DNA of 64,000 nt. Source: Methanomicrobiales archaeon HGW-Methanomicrobiales-3 (GTDB lineage Archaea > Halobacteriota > Methanomicrobia > Methanomicrobiales > Methanospirillaceae). A program made the translations under genes and the position numbers. Shown here piece after piece: positions 26,009 through 34,120 of this stretch; the stretch's first letter is position 1; each line of letters opens with the position of its first letter. The DNA lies in contig PGYK01000002.1 of the NCBI GenBank assembly GCA_002839605.1, positions 124,001 through 188,000 of the forward strand, read 5' to 3'. The notes beneath the pieces were generated by a model that worked only from the letters and a program-made list of their open reading frames with translations, was not told where the DNA came from and made no database searches.

Positions 26009-26573
26009 GATAGTTCCTAATATATTCGATCGCAGGCATAAGGATTGTCCTCAAAATCTCGGGATCGATGCTGCACGGGCGTTGTTTTTCCCCGCTTATA
26101 AGCACATTCTCAATTTTCAGGAGAAATTCGAGTGCCTGGGCCGGGGTAATCTTCTGATCTTCACAACAGGCAACCTGAACAAATCCGATTGTTCCTTTCA
26201 CACGGGGTGCAAGGTTCCTGAAATGTTTTTTCGCAAACTTATTGGGGCGGCGGTCATCGAGAATCAGGAAGCGGAGTCTGCCCTGTGCATCCAGCATATA
26301 CCCGATACCGATTGCTTCATATTCCCCGTCATTGATATGACGCGGGTTTCTGCCAAAAAAGGGTTTGATGAGCTGATAATAGTCAAAATTGTACGTTGTA
26401 ACGCTGCGGGTAAAATCCCCGTCATTCGTGAGTCGTTCGGGTAACTCACCTAAGATTTTGTCACCGAGGAAGAAGGGATATGCCGAAAGAAACCGGAAAA
26501 GGATATCCTTGCGTTTGATATCACAGGCACAACAGCTGTAAAACGTTGAATCAGCGGCGACAGAATCTCTCAT
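25995..26573 (-). CDS. PIN-like domain protein (putative toxin RNase)
   Basis: The 192-residue protein opens SVAADSTFYSCCACDIKRKD (first acidic residue of a PIN core). It continues FLSAYPFFLGDKILGELPER (Gly...Glu), then DGEYEAIGIGYMLD (Glu-Ala-Ile helix) and FLILDDRRPNKFAKKHF (the DD pair before a helix). These four acidic positions in this order are the metal site of PIN nucleases as in VapC. A cysteine pair after the first block is unusual. The gene begins 2 bp after the Panacea-like gene, the place expected for the toxin. Confidence 0.65.
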   Translation of the reverse strand: MRDSVAADSTFYSCCACDIKRKDILFRFLSAYPFFLGDKILGELPERLTNDGDFTRSVTTYNFDYYQLIKPFFGRNPRHINDGEYEAIGIGYMLDAQGRLRFLILDDRRPNKFAKKHFRNLAPRVKGTIGFVQVACCEDQKITPAQALEFLLKIENVLISGEKQRPCSIDPEILRTILMPAIEYIRNYHVSA

Positions 26574-26574
26574 T

Positions 26575-27150
26575 TCAGTTGCTCGCCATGAGGTCTTCGT
26601 ACCGCTCTGCGTCGATATATCCCTTCTTTACAAGATTATCTGCCAGTTTCTTTTTTGATTTCTGGATGCCGTCAAAAACGTTTGATTTTTTCTGATATTC
26701 GGGGTACGTATCATAAATGAGAAGAAGCAATTCTTCGGGACTGAGCTTGTCATAGAGTTCGCGGACCATCTTCATGGCTGCGAGGATCGGGCCCATCTGC
26801 GGATTTGCGGAACTTGCAGCATAGAGACGCTTGTACTCGGACCTGCCTTGGGTCGTCAGCTCTACATATCCCCCGGTAAGGGTATCATACCGTGCAGGTG
26901 GAATGTACGTCCAGCAGTTAATGAGGTAAAAGGGATTCCTGATAATCTGTTCAATCTCTTCTGAATACGGGCCCCGGTAATGAGAGATGAATCTCATGAA
27001 TTTCTTGATATCGGGATGGAAATTCCAGATGAAGAATGCTTCCTTTTCCAGATGGAGGATAGAGATTTTCTGGTCCTCGGCACCCAGAAGTAAGAGGATG
27101 AGATGTTCCAGCGCCCTGGACCTCGTGTCTGCTGCGTTTCTCTGTTGCAT
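26575..27150 (-). CDS. Panacea-like (SocA/DUF4065-type) antitoxin candidate
   Basis: The 191-residue protein has the block ISILHLEKEAFFIWNFHPDI followed by ISHYRGPYSEEIEQIIRNPF. This resembles the Panacea core, where a Lys-containing helix is followed by an aromatic 'GP' loop and a helix. A second helical half ends KKLADNLVKKGYID. Panacea domains neutralise many unrelated toxins, so its position as first gene of a three-gene operon with a PIN-like protein supports the antitoxin role. The upstream region 27151-27240 contains CGAA-TTT-TTCG and GTTTATGATAAAC inverted repeats suited to self-repression. Confidence 0.6.
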   Translation of the reverse strand: MQQRNAADTRSRALEHLILLLLGAEDQKISILHLEKEAFFIWNFHPDIKKFMRFISHYRGPYSEEIEQIIRNPFYLINCWTYIPPARYDTLTGGYVELTTQGRSEYKRLYAASSANPQMGPILAAMKMVRELYDKLSPEELLLLIYDTYPEYQKKSNVFDGIQKSKKKLADNLVKKGYIDAERYEDLMASN

Positions 27151-27240
27151 TCTTTATCATCACGAATTTTTCGTCGAATTCTAGTGAAATGTATCCATAT
27201 GGGTGTTTAAACAGTTTATCATAAACCCGGCACCGCATGG
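27151..27240 (-). promoter_or_regulatory. Operator-like inverted repeats upstream of the Panacea-PIN operon
   Basis: CGAATTTTTCG near 27165 and GTTTATGATAAAC (read on the minus strand, near 27222) are short inverted repeats in the only promoter space of the operon. Binding by an operon product is inferred, not shown. Confidence 0.35.
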
Positions 27241-27354
27241 AGCGAAATTGATTTTTTCCTGTTTTACCAGTGGATCCGCTCCCTTCAGTAAAACCTAAGC
27301 CCCGCCTCCCACAGAGTACTATTCAGCCCAAGGGCCCAAGGGCGGGAGAAACGT

Positions 27355-27440
27355 ATGGCAGATTTCGTACAGAGTGCAAATGTCAAGAGTGCAGTCCGCA
27401 CCCTTGCAGAATCCATTGCGGATGTCGCGACGTACGGGCA
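27355..27440 (+). pseudogene. Truncated 5' copy of the 12.2-kb unknown gene
   Basis: ATG 27355 reads MADFVQSANVKSAVRTLAES then IADVATY, closely matching the N-terminus of the protein encoded at 11719-12222. After about 27438 similarity stops and the sequence runs into the end of the oppositely oriented gene of the integrated element (stop at 27462). GGGCGGGAG about 7 nt upstream still looks like a ribosome site. The rest of the gene is absent from the window, so an insertion or deletion joined the two sequences here. Confidence 0.7.
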
Positions 27441-27461
27441 CGATCGTCCAGTTGGCATGTT

Positions 27462-27977
27462 TCACCCCATCCCCCACACCGCCTCCTCCACCGCCGCCAG
27501 CCTCTCCTGCACCCTCATGCACGCCTCCCGGTCCAGCACCGACTCCTCGACCCAGTACTCTATCCGGGTCTGAACCCTCCCGTCGTCCTCCATCCACGCG
27601 AGAACCGAGAGCTGCCAGACAAACACTCCCGCCATGATATACGGCAGGAACCTGGCTGCACTCTCATTTTTCCGGAACACCTCCATCGTCTTCTCCTGCT
27701 CCTGCTGCTCTTCTTCCATCATCGCGTGGTGGAGATTACCAAAATCGTCCGTTGCCGTTGCGCAGATCGCCCGCACCTTTGCGAGCATCTCCGCAGGCCC
27801 CCCCTCCCCGTCACGGAATGCCGATGAGATGATACAGGGCTCGCAGTTCCCGATCTGCCCGCCGGATTTTTTTGGATCCGGCGGACACTGGACCTCGACG
27901 TTCAGGAGCGTCACATCGTTACCCCTGATCAAATCCTCCCGGCCAGCATCAGTCAGAAGATCCACAAGCGGGCTCAT
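27462..27977 (-). CDS. Element protein with one membrane segment, unknown
   Basis: The 171-residue protein has an N-terminal region with cysteines (VQCPPDPKKSGGQIGNCEPC), an acidic Gln/Glu-rich coiled segment (MMEEEQQEQEKTMEV), a hydrophobic span (FLPYIMAGVFVWQLSVLAW) and a C-terminal helix (MRVQERLAAVEEAVWGMG). It starts on the ATGA overlap with the 45-residue gene. It is the last gene of the primase operon and ends 22 bp from the truncated host-type gene. Confidence 0.6.
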   Translation of the reverse strand: MSPLVDLLTDAGREDLIRGNDVTLLNVEVQCPPDPKKSGGQIGNCEPCIISSAFRDGEGGPAEMLAKVRAICATATDDFGNLHHAMMEEEQQEQEKTMEVFRKNESAARFLPYIMAGVFVWQLSVLAWMEDDGRVQTRIEYWVEESVLDREACMRVQERLAAVEEAVWGMG

Positions 27978-28111
27978 CCGTCCACCCCCGGCTCCCGGCC
28001 GACAACGGGCCCTGCCCCGGCAGCCTGCCTGTCCATTTCGTGGATGTTCGCACCGCTATCCGGAATAATCCTGTACGCTTCGTTACCTTGTGTGTCGAAA
28101 ACTGGTCTCAT
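27974..28111 (-). CDS. 45-residue element protein, unknown
   Basis: ATG 28111 to TGA 27974 encodes MRPVFDTQGNEAYRIIPDSG and a short Gly/Pro-rich tail. A GGAG lies 8 nt upstream of the start. The stop overlaps the start of the next gene (ATGA), indicating coupled translation. No domain is recognised. Confidence 0.55.
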   Translation of the reverse strand: MRPVFDTQGNEAYRIIPDSGANIHEMDRQAAGAGPVVGREPGVDG

Positions 28112-28169
28112 GGTAAATTCTCCATCGTTTGATTGTGCCCTCGCATCCGTCCGGATTCCGGCCCGGCAC

Positions 28170-28267
28170 TTGCGTCACATTGCATGCCATTTCCGGAATC
28201 TTTTTTCTGTACAATTTTCTCGTAAGAGATCCCGGAAAAAGGGTACATAGTGACGCAAGTGACGCAA
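28170..28267. repeat. Three GTGACGCAA iterons, one inverted
   Basis: GTGACGCAA occurs twice in tandem at 28250-28267 and once in inverted form (TTGCGTCAC) at 28170-28178. All lie in the 173-bp space between the primase gene and the 45-residue gene. Short repeats of this kind next to a replication gene suggest a replication origin or an operator. Confidence 0.5.
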
Positions 28268-28284
28268 AACCACTTTTTTCCGCT

Positions 28285-30846
28285 TCATCCATCCGCAGGA
28301 AGCACATCCTGGTATCCTCCGTTTCGCTCTGACTCAACCCTCTCCTCATGATTCTTCCACCGGATTCCGGACCAGAACCGTTCATTCCCCGACCTCCCGC
28401 CTTCAAGTACGCCCCGCTCTTTGAGTGCCAGGGCGATCCTGCGTCCCGATGGAACATGCCGGACACCTTCTTCTTCACACCATTTCACAAACAATTCCTT
28501 AAACGCAGACCTCGACAACGACGCCCCGGCTTCAAGCACGCACTCCGTTGCAAGGAACAGCCCCACCGTGTCGCTCACCGTCCGCAGGTTCGCCGTTGCC
28601 TGCGAGACCTTCTTTGACTGCACGAGCCGGCTCCCGTTTGCGTAATACCGCTTGAGCCCTTCAAGGCACCAGTTCAGGATGCCCGGCGACTCCGCGAGCA
28701 GTTTTGCCGCAATGTCCGGGTCGCACTTCTCCTCCGGGATCTGGACCGAGAACGGCACCATCCAGATCCGGCGCCAGATCCCGTCATCCGTGCCGGGGAT
28801 GACCGGCTCGTGGTTGGTGGTCATCCAGATCTTGGCAACCGGCGTGAACTCGAACTCGTTCTCGTAGAGTTTCCGCACCGTGATGACATACTCGCCCGTG
28901 AGCTGCTTGATGATAGCCTCGTCCATCCGGGCGCCCTCCGCCCCCTCGGCAGCCGTGGCAAGCCGGGCCCCGGCAAGGCGTGCAAGGTCCGACCGGGCGT
29001 TCTCGAAGCGCCGGGCCATCAGGGAGTCGGCGGCGATGTTGACCGCGTAATCAGAAAAGATCCGGGCCAGCACCTCGATGGTCTTGGACTTCCCGTTCCG
29101 GCCCCGGCCATAAAGGATGAACATCACCTGCCGGGGGTTGGTGCCAAGCAGCGTGTACCCGCACATGGACTGGAAGCCATAGATGGAGTCCGCGTCGCCT
29201 GCGAAGATCAGGTCAAGGTGGGCGAGCCACTGGGGGCACTCCGCCTTCGGGTCGAAGGTGACCGCCGCCATCTTCGTGAGCATGTCCTCCATCCGGTGCT
29301 CGCGGAAGGTCATCGTGGGGAGTTCGAGGGTGCCGTTATAACAGTTGAAGAGATCCGGCCGGGCATCGAACCCGTCCGGCTGGACCGGGATGTGCGGGGC
29401 GGCGGAGTCGATCATCGCTTTCCTTGCGTGCAGGCTCTCGGAGATGATCGCCCACCGGGAGAGTGCCCGCGAGCGGTCGGCAGTCGGGGCCGTGGCAGCC
29501 TCCCGGTGGATCGAGCGGGCAACGCTGGTCGCAATCAGGAGCATCCGCCCGGCATCGTCCCGCACCCAGACCCGGCCGTTCCAGAGGTACCAGGCATTGA
29601 AGGCCGCACAGTACCGCACCCGGTCGCCGAAACCGGCGATCAGCCGCTCGGCATTCCCGGCATCGGTGAGGGGGTACTCGTGCGGTTCCCCGTCGGCGGA
29701 ATCCGTCGGGCCCAAAGGCCCGTAGGATAAACCTGCCGGCAGTTTATTCGCATCCGGAACCGCGGGTCCGGCCCGCTCTGCTGCGGCTTTTGCCCTCGCT
29801 CGTTCACGACGGCCGGCGTCCAGCCGCTCCTCCGCGGTCCCGTACCGGTCCCGCAGCTCCTTCCAGCGCTGCTTCCCGCCGCCGCAGGAGGCGTGATGGC
29901 AGCCGGCATGGATGGCGCCGCTCGCAAACTGGATCGCGTACGCCCCGTCATTGTGGGCGGAGGAGAAGGGGCACGATTCCAGGAGATAGATCCTCCCGTC
30001 CAGGTAGGGCTTTTCGGACCGGACCGGGATGCTATGTTCCCGGAGCCAGACAGACAGGTCAAGCCTGTTCTTCCCCGCCGTTGCCTCCGCAGGAGGCCCG
30101 TCATACGGGGGGAGTGCCATGCCCAGCCGTTCGAGCAGTTCCGGGCCGGCAACCTCCAGCCGGTCCGGCACCGAGAGGATCTTACTCCTCCGGTGCGGCC
30201 GGTCGGGCGTGCTGTCGCCCTTGCGGGAGACCGTGCCGTAGAGTTTCCAGATCCGGCCGGCATTATGGTTTGCCGCATCCACGGTCACCGACCGGTCCGA
30301 GAAGATTGCATCGAGAACCCGGAGCCCCCGCTTCACGAGCGCGAGCGATGCCGCATCGTTGGGCAGGTCGATCCGGTAGAGAAGGTGCGCCCCGTTCCCC
30401 GAGGCAGCCCGCACCGGCTCCGGAAAACCGAGCTCCGCGAGCCATGCACCGACTGCGTCGGCCATCGCAAGTGCCGCCGCGTGCTCCGCGTCCGTTGACG
30501 AGATCCCGGCAGGCCGGACCGGGTCGATATCGACCGGGAACCAGCGGCGCCGGAGGATATCCGCATCGCCCGTTGTCGCATCGGTGCGGGAGAGGCGCAT
30601 CCGGATCCGGTTCGCCCGCCGGGACAACAGGGACGGGTTCACTTCGTTCAGCGTCACGTAGATCCCGTGCACCGAAGGGTCGGTATCGAGCGCCTCGCAG
30701 GAGCGGGCAAGGGCCGCAGGGTCCGTGAAGTACCCGCTGTGCACGGCACCCGAAGATAACGCCCGCACCTCCACGACATTCCCGGCGCCTGCCAGCAGGT
30801 CAGCGGCAGCAGCAATCTCCGGCATTGCGGGGGCCGGATCAGGCAT
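28285..30846 (-). CDS. P4-type primase-helicase of an integrated element
   Basis: The 853-residue protein has an N-terminal archaeo-eukaryotic primase-like region (FPVDIDPVRPAG, with the acidic pair; VRAASGNGAHLLYRIDLP; a His/Cys stretch AGCHHASCGGGKQRW). A D5_N-type linker follows, and then a superfamily 3 helicase with Walker A YGRGRNGKSKTIEV near residue 580, the basic RFENARSDLARLAGARLATAAE region and sensor WMTTNHEPVIPGTDDGIWRR. Such proteins start replication of plasmids and viruses. ATG 30846 is used because the upstream gene ends on it; the frame's upstream part is arginine-rich shadow. Confidence 0.88.
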   Translation of the reverse strand: MPDPAPAMPEIAAAADLLAGAGNVVEVRALSSGAVHSGYFTDPAALARSCEALDTDPSVHGIYVTLNEVNPSLLSRRANRIRMRLSRTDATTGDADILRRRWFPVDIDPVRPAGISSTDAEHAAALAMADAVGAWLAELGFPEPVRAASGNGAHLLYRIDLPNDAASLALVKRGLRVLDAIFSDRSVTVDAANHNAGRIWKLYGTVSRKGDSTPDRPHRRSKILSVPDRLEVAGPELLERLGMALPPYDGPPAEATAGKNRLDLSVWLREHSIPVRSEKPYLDGRIYLLESCPFSSAHNDGAYAIQFASGAIHAGCHHASCGGGKQRWKELRDRYGTAEERLDAGRRERARAKAAAERAGPAVPDANKLPAGLSYGPLGPTDSADGEPHEYPLTDAGNAERLIAGFGDRVRYCAAFNAWYLWNGRVWVRDDAGRMLLIATSVARSIHREAATAPTADRSRALSRWAIISESLHARKAMIDSAAPHIPVQPDGFDARPDLFNCYNGTLELPTMTFREHRMEDMLTKMAAVTFDPKAECPQWLAHLDLIFAGDADSIYGFQSMCGYTLLGTNPRQVMFILYGRGRNGKSKTIEVLARIFSDYAVNIAADSLMARRFENARSDLARLAGARLATAAEGAEGARMDEAIIKQLTGEYVITVRKLYENEFEFTPVAKIWMTTNHEPVIPGTDDGIWRRIWMVPFSVQIPEEKCDPDIAAKLLAESPGILNWCLEGLKRYYANGSRLVQSKKVSQATANLRTVSDTVGLFLATECVLEAGASLSRSAFKELFVKWCEEEGVRHVPSGRRIALALKERGVLEGGRSGNERFWSGIRWKNHEERVESERNGGYQDVLPADG

Positions 30847-31084
30847 GATCCTCCGCCTCATCCGGTAACGCCTGCCCGGGCAACGGGGACTCACCGGGGA
30901 AGTCCGGCCGGGTACTGCGGGCATCCCGTGCCCGGCACGTGTACTTGATCCGGTACTGGTGTTCTGCGATCCGGACAACCGAGATCCGGAAGAGCTTCCC
31001 GCCCCGCTTCTTCACGCCATTCGCTATGGCGGAGGCGATCATGAAGAGCGGCACATCCGGATCATAGACTTTCCGCCGGGTCAT
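30839..31084 (-). CDS. 81-residue element protein
   Basis: The protein MTRRKVYDPDVPLFMIASAI ... continues with FRISVVRIAEHQYRIKYTC, a short beta-rich part that is probably compact, and an acidic/proline C-terminus. It overlaps the upstream gene by 4 bp and the primase gene by 8 bp, so all three are translated together. No family recognised. Confidence 0.6.
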   Translation of the reverse strand: MTRRKVYDPDVPLFMIASAIANGVKKRGGKLFRISVVRIAEHQYRIKYTCRARDARSTRPDFPGESPLPGQALPDEAEDHA

Positions 31085-31497
31085 CGCTGCCCCCTCCCCT
31101 CCCGGAGGTTTTGCATATCTTCCTCTACGTCATCGAGCCGGTACCCGAGGTCGTTGAGTTTTAAGAAGATCGCCTCGTTCATCCGGTCCTGCCGCTCCAG
31201 TAAGGAGCAGACAAGGTCGCGGACTGCCCGCTCGGTCTTCGCGTACGGGATTTCAGGATCCGAAGACGAGAGATCCCGCTCGGTCCTCCGCCGCATGGTA
31301 CTCTTCGGTTCCCGGCGGGCGGCGATCCCCTGGCCCCGGAGTTCTGTCTTCCGCTCCACCAGCCGGGGCGGGGATGCCGTCTTTTTGGCCACCCCCTCCC
31401 CACCGGGAATATTCTGGTCTTCCTGCGTTACGGTACGGGAAGCTGCGGTCTTTTTTCCCTCTTCCCGGATATCTTGTGTCTCATCGTTGTTTGTCAT
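31081..31497 (-). CDS. 138-residue element protein with C-terminal coiled coil
   Basis: The first 90 residues are low-complexity and rich in Lys, Arg, Glu and Thr. The C-terminal part (TERAVRDLVCSLLERQDRMN ... KLNDLGYRLDDVEEDMQNLR) is a heptad-type helix. It is the first gene of the element operon. A minus-strand TATA-like TTTAATTTATT lies near 31563. Possible roles are a DNA-binding or oligomerising regulator; this is not shown by any motif. Confidence 0.6.
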   Translation of the reverse strand: MTNNDETQDIREEGKKTAASRTVTQEDQNIPGGEGVAKKTASPPRLVERKTELRGQGIAARREPKSTMRRRTERDLSSSDPEIPYAKTERAVRDLVCSLLERQDRMNEAIFLKLNDLGYRLDDVEEDMQNLREGRGQR

Positions 31498-31688
31498 CGC
31501 TTGTGGTTCTGTCTCGTGTTCCCCCTGCCATACCGGAAAAGAGCCGTTCGCTCTTGAGAATAAATTAAAAAAATCCCGGTCGCGGTGCAGGGCCCGGGCT
31601 TGTCCGGACTACCACAAACTCATGCCGGCAGGCGGCAGGTTCCCTCGCAGGAACAAACCATCAGCCAGCCGGGGACCGGGAACAAACG

Positions 31689-31928
31689 CTACCGTTGTAT
31701 CAGGAAAAGAGCAGGGCAGCCCCGTACCGGGCCCTGCCCGCAGGCACCCTGGCGGGTTCCAGGAATCTCAAAATCCGTTATGTCCTGCACGATCCGCAAT
31801 GCCCCCATCAGCGTGGCGACAATCACCATCTCCACGATAAAGAATCCGGCATAGAAGCGGGCCGCTGCGTGTGCGTACCCGAGCTTGAGGATCTTCGTCG
31901 TTAAGCGGTGAAGGATTTTTGCGATCAT
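31689..31928 (-). CDS. Small membrane protein of the element
   Basis: The 79-residue product starts at ATG 31928 (MIAKILHRLTTKILKLGYAH). A basic amphipathic N-terminus is followed by one membrane span (FYAGFFIVEMVIVATLMGAL). A clear TATA box GTATATAA (31958-31965 on the complement) is 30 bp upstream, so the message is nearly leaderless. The reading frame upstream of this start is not coding. Confidence 0.6.
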   Translation of the reverse strand: MIAKILHRLTTKILKLGYAHAAARFYAGFFIVEMVIVATLMGALRIVQDITDFEIPGTRQGACGQGPVRGCPALFLIQR

Positions 31929-31957
31929 TGCAATAAAGAAAAATCGTGATGATGGAT

Positions 31958-31965
31958 TATATACT
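31958..31965 (-). promoter_or_regulatory. TATA box of the 79-residue membrane protein gene
   Basis: GTATATAA on the minus strand, 30 bp before ATG 31928. Confidence 0.6.
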
Positions 31966-32116
31966 AATTGGTGATTGCGATTATTTTCGCACTCATCCGC
32001 GCGATCCGGCTGCTCTGCGGCCGCCAATTGTCAGACCGGATCAAGGGGGTCGGGTGGCGCGGTAAAGCGGGCTTCCGGCACCCCAAAAGCACGCCGAAGA
32101 ACCATTCCGGGAAGCG

Positions 32117-33052
32117 TCAGTTCTTCTTGTGGTACACGGTGTAGTACTGGTACACCCGGGGCGAGGTGGACGTGGTGCCGGTAGCCGGGTTTGTCACCGT
32201 CCGGGTATCGAAGAACCAGCCGATCTCCCGCGGCTCGTCAAGGACACCCCCCTGCGGGAACGAGAGCACCTGGAGAACTTTTCCATCCTCTGCCACCGTG
32301 TAATGGGGGGCGTTCTTCGGATCCGGGACCGCATCGAACCCGAAGACGATGATGTCCCCGTCCTGCAGGGTCACCTGCGGGGCCTGCCCCTTCTCCACGT
32401 ACCCCTGCGATGCAACCTCGTAGCCGGCAAGGAGTCTCTCTCCCACCTCCCCCTTGCGCTGGCCGCCGGCATATGCCCGGGCCGCGGGGCCGAGGTTCTC
32501 TAAAGAGTCCGGCGGCTTCCTGAAGATCTCGGTATAAGCAAGATCCTGGCAGTACACGTACCGGTCCGTGTTCTCGTGGTAATAGTCGGTTACGCCCTTC
32601 CCGGTGCCGACCGCTCTGAGGCAGTCCTCCTTACTGAAGGTTCCCGAAAACATGCTCGAAGATCTGCCGCTTCCCATCTGTTCGCAGACGGACGGGTCGC
32701 CGGCCGCGATCGCCACCCGCTGGAGGCATTCGAGGCGCGAGTACTCCCCCGTGGGACCCGGGGTGTCCTTCATCCGGTCGCAGTACGCGGGGTCCATCTC
32801 CTTCTCCGCGATCAGCATGTAGCACTTGCTCTCGGGCGGGGGGCGTTCGATGTCAGCGCAGAGCTCCGCGTCGCTCTTCCGGATCGCCGCGTCCTGCACG
32901 CAGTGGTCGCGGTCAACCCCGACGGAATCAAGCGGCACGTTTGCGCAGATGCTTGCCTCAACAGAACCAAGGATGAGGTCGATCTCGAAGCAGCCCGCGC
33001 TCAGGGCTGTGACCGCAAGAACGAGTGCCAGAGGGAGGTGGCCCGGTCGCAT
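32117..33052 (-). CDS. Cys-rich lipoprotein, unknown
   Basis: The 311-residue protein has a lipobox signal (LALVLAVTALSAGC). About 150 residues of short cysteine-bounded units follow, each of the type C..ID/AE.C or AYCDRMKD (VDRDHCVQDAAIRKSDAELC, SKCYMLIAEKEMDPAYCDRM, SVCEQM). The C-terminal domain contains QVTLQDGDIIVFGFDAVPDP and a Thr-rich end. The cysteine units resemble small disulphide-stapled helices seen in methanogen exported proteins. It is divergent from the HExxH membrane protein at 33204, which is also Cys-rich; the two may act together at the cell surface. Confidence 0.65.
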   Translation of the reverse strand: MRPGHLPLALVLAVTALSAGCFEIDLILGSVEASICANVPLDSVGVDRDHCVQDAAIRKSDAELCADIERPPPESKCYMLIAEKEMDPAYCDRMKDTPGPTGEYSRLECLQRVAIAAGDPSVCEQMGSGRSSSMFSGTFSKEDCLRAVGTGKGVTDYYHENTDRYVYCQDLAYTEIFRKPPDSLENLGPAARAYAGGQRKGEVGERLLAGYEVASQGYVEKGQAPQVTLQDGDIIVFGFDAVPDPKNAPHYTVAEDGKVLQVLSFPQGGVLDEPREIGWFFDTRTVTNPATGTTSTSPRVYQYYTVYHKKN

Positions 33053-33203
33053 GATCGGAACATACGGGCCGGAGATGAAAAAGGTTCGTGTGACTGTGTC
33101 CGCACCCGTACCCTTCCGGACGGTCGCCTTGCACCCTGGCAGCTACGAAACCGAGAAAAATGCCGTGCGGGTATTTATTACCCGGTATCCACAACAGACT
33201 TTC

Positions 33204-33974
33204 ATGGACGATGATGCGGTATGGACGCTGGGAGGCACGGCAATCTTGATCGCGGTCTGCCTGCTGGTGGTTGCCGTGATCGTGACGGCGGGCTGGGCAG
33301 TAAAATGCGGCACGGGAACCACGAGCTGCGATTGTTCTGCCGAAACGGTTCCCCCGGAGTGCAACTACCAGTGTTACGAATCCTGGAAATGCACCTGTGA
33401 CGATCTGGACGATATGAAAGCCGTGCGGAACAACATCAACGCGTTTGTTGAAAAGAAGAAGACGGAAGGGTCAGAGAGCGGGAGTGACGGTGATTCCGGT
33501 GGCAGCGCGGGTGCCGGCCAGCGGGACTGGCTCTCGGGCGGCAAGATCGCGGGGCTGAATGACAACGGGGAGATCTGGATTGCCGACAGCGTGTACAACC
33601 ACTGCCAGGACGTGGTCGAGTCGGTGTACCTCCACGAGCAGGTGCATGCCGGCGATGATACCTGCCGGAACCCGTGGACGTTCCTCACCGGCGTAATCGG
33701 GGGCATGGGGGATTCCAGTTATGCACTGACGGTCCACGACCGGTCCGAGTTCTCGGCATATGGCACCCAGCTCGCATATCTCGACCAGCGGATCCAGGTA
33801 CTGGAAGGCAGCTGCAACACGGAATACCGGTGTTCCTGGTCCGGTGAACGGTATGATAACCGCTTCGCCTGCATCGATGCCTGCCCGTGCAGCCTTGCCC
33901 ATCCCTGCGCCGGTATCCCGCCCTGCATCGAGCAGAACAAGGATACCGGTGAGCCGACCGGGATGCGGTATTAA
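33204..33974 (+). CDS. Membrane-anchored HExxH protein (putative zinc metallopeptidase)
   Basis: The 256-residue protein starts at ATG 33204 with an N-terminal membrane anchor (ILIAVCLLVVAVIVTAGWAV). A Cys-rich segment follows (CGTGTTSCDCS, CNYQCYESWKCTC), then a Gly/Ser linker, and then a domain with VYLHEQVHAGDDTC. HEQVH fits the HExxH zinc motif, and DRSEFSAYGTQ about 45 residues later could supply the third ligand. The C-terminus has another cysteine cluster. I know no exact family; an external protease acting on cell-surface protein or peptide is likely. The frame upstream of 33204 is shadow of the lipoprotein gene. Confidence 0.65.
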   Translation: MDDDAVWTLGGTAILIAVCLLVVAVIVTAGWAVKCGTGTTSCDCSAETVPPECNYQCYESWKCTCDDLDDMKAVRNNINAFVEKKKTEGSESGSDGDSGGSAGAGQRDWLSGGKIAGLNDNGEIWIADSVYNHCQDVVESVYLHEQVHAGDDTCRNPWTFLTGVIGGMGDSSYALTVHDRSEFSAYGTQLAYLDQRIQVLEGSCNTEYRCSWSGERYDNRFACIDACPCSLAHPCAGIPPCIEQNKDTGEPTGMRY

Positions 33975-33984
33975 ACCCTTTTTT

Positions 33985-34040
33985 TACGCTCCCGCCCGGA
34001 TCGCCTCCAGGAATGCCAGCCCGTACCTTGTCAGCCGGGA
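33985..34040 (-). pseudogene. Duplicated 3' end of recQ
   Basis: The minus strand encodes LTRYGLAFLEAIRAG, matching LAKYGPAFLEAIRAG at the C-terminus of the RecQ gene at 36.5 kb. About 49 bp are nearly identical (about five differences). Orientation is the same, so the two copies form a direct repeat around the beta-propeller gene. Confidence 0.75.
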
Positions 34041-34120
34041 CTGGTTCATGCAGTGAATTGTTCTGACCTCCGGCCGGAATGCGGGCGAAAATACATGGCC
34101 GATATAACTCAAATCTTGTA

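Noticed and set aside
28083-28478. 131-codon minus frame downstream of the primase
   Set aside because: It overlaps the primase 3' end and crosses the iteron region; no ribosome site or protein-like pattern.
29790-30728. 312-codon plus-strand frame opposite the primase gene
   Set aside because: Arg/Ser/Gly-rich antisense shadow with no ribosome site; the primase motifs lie on the minus strand.
27433-34029. GTACGGGC/GCCCGTAC as attachment sites of the integrated element
   Set aside because: Only 8 bp, in inverted orientation, and one copy belongs to the recQ fragment; chance explains it.
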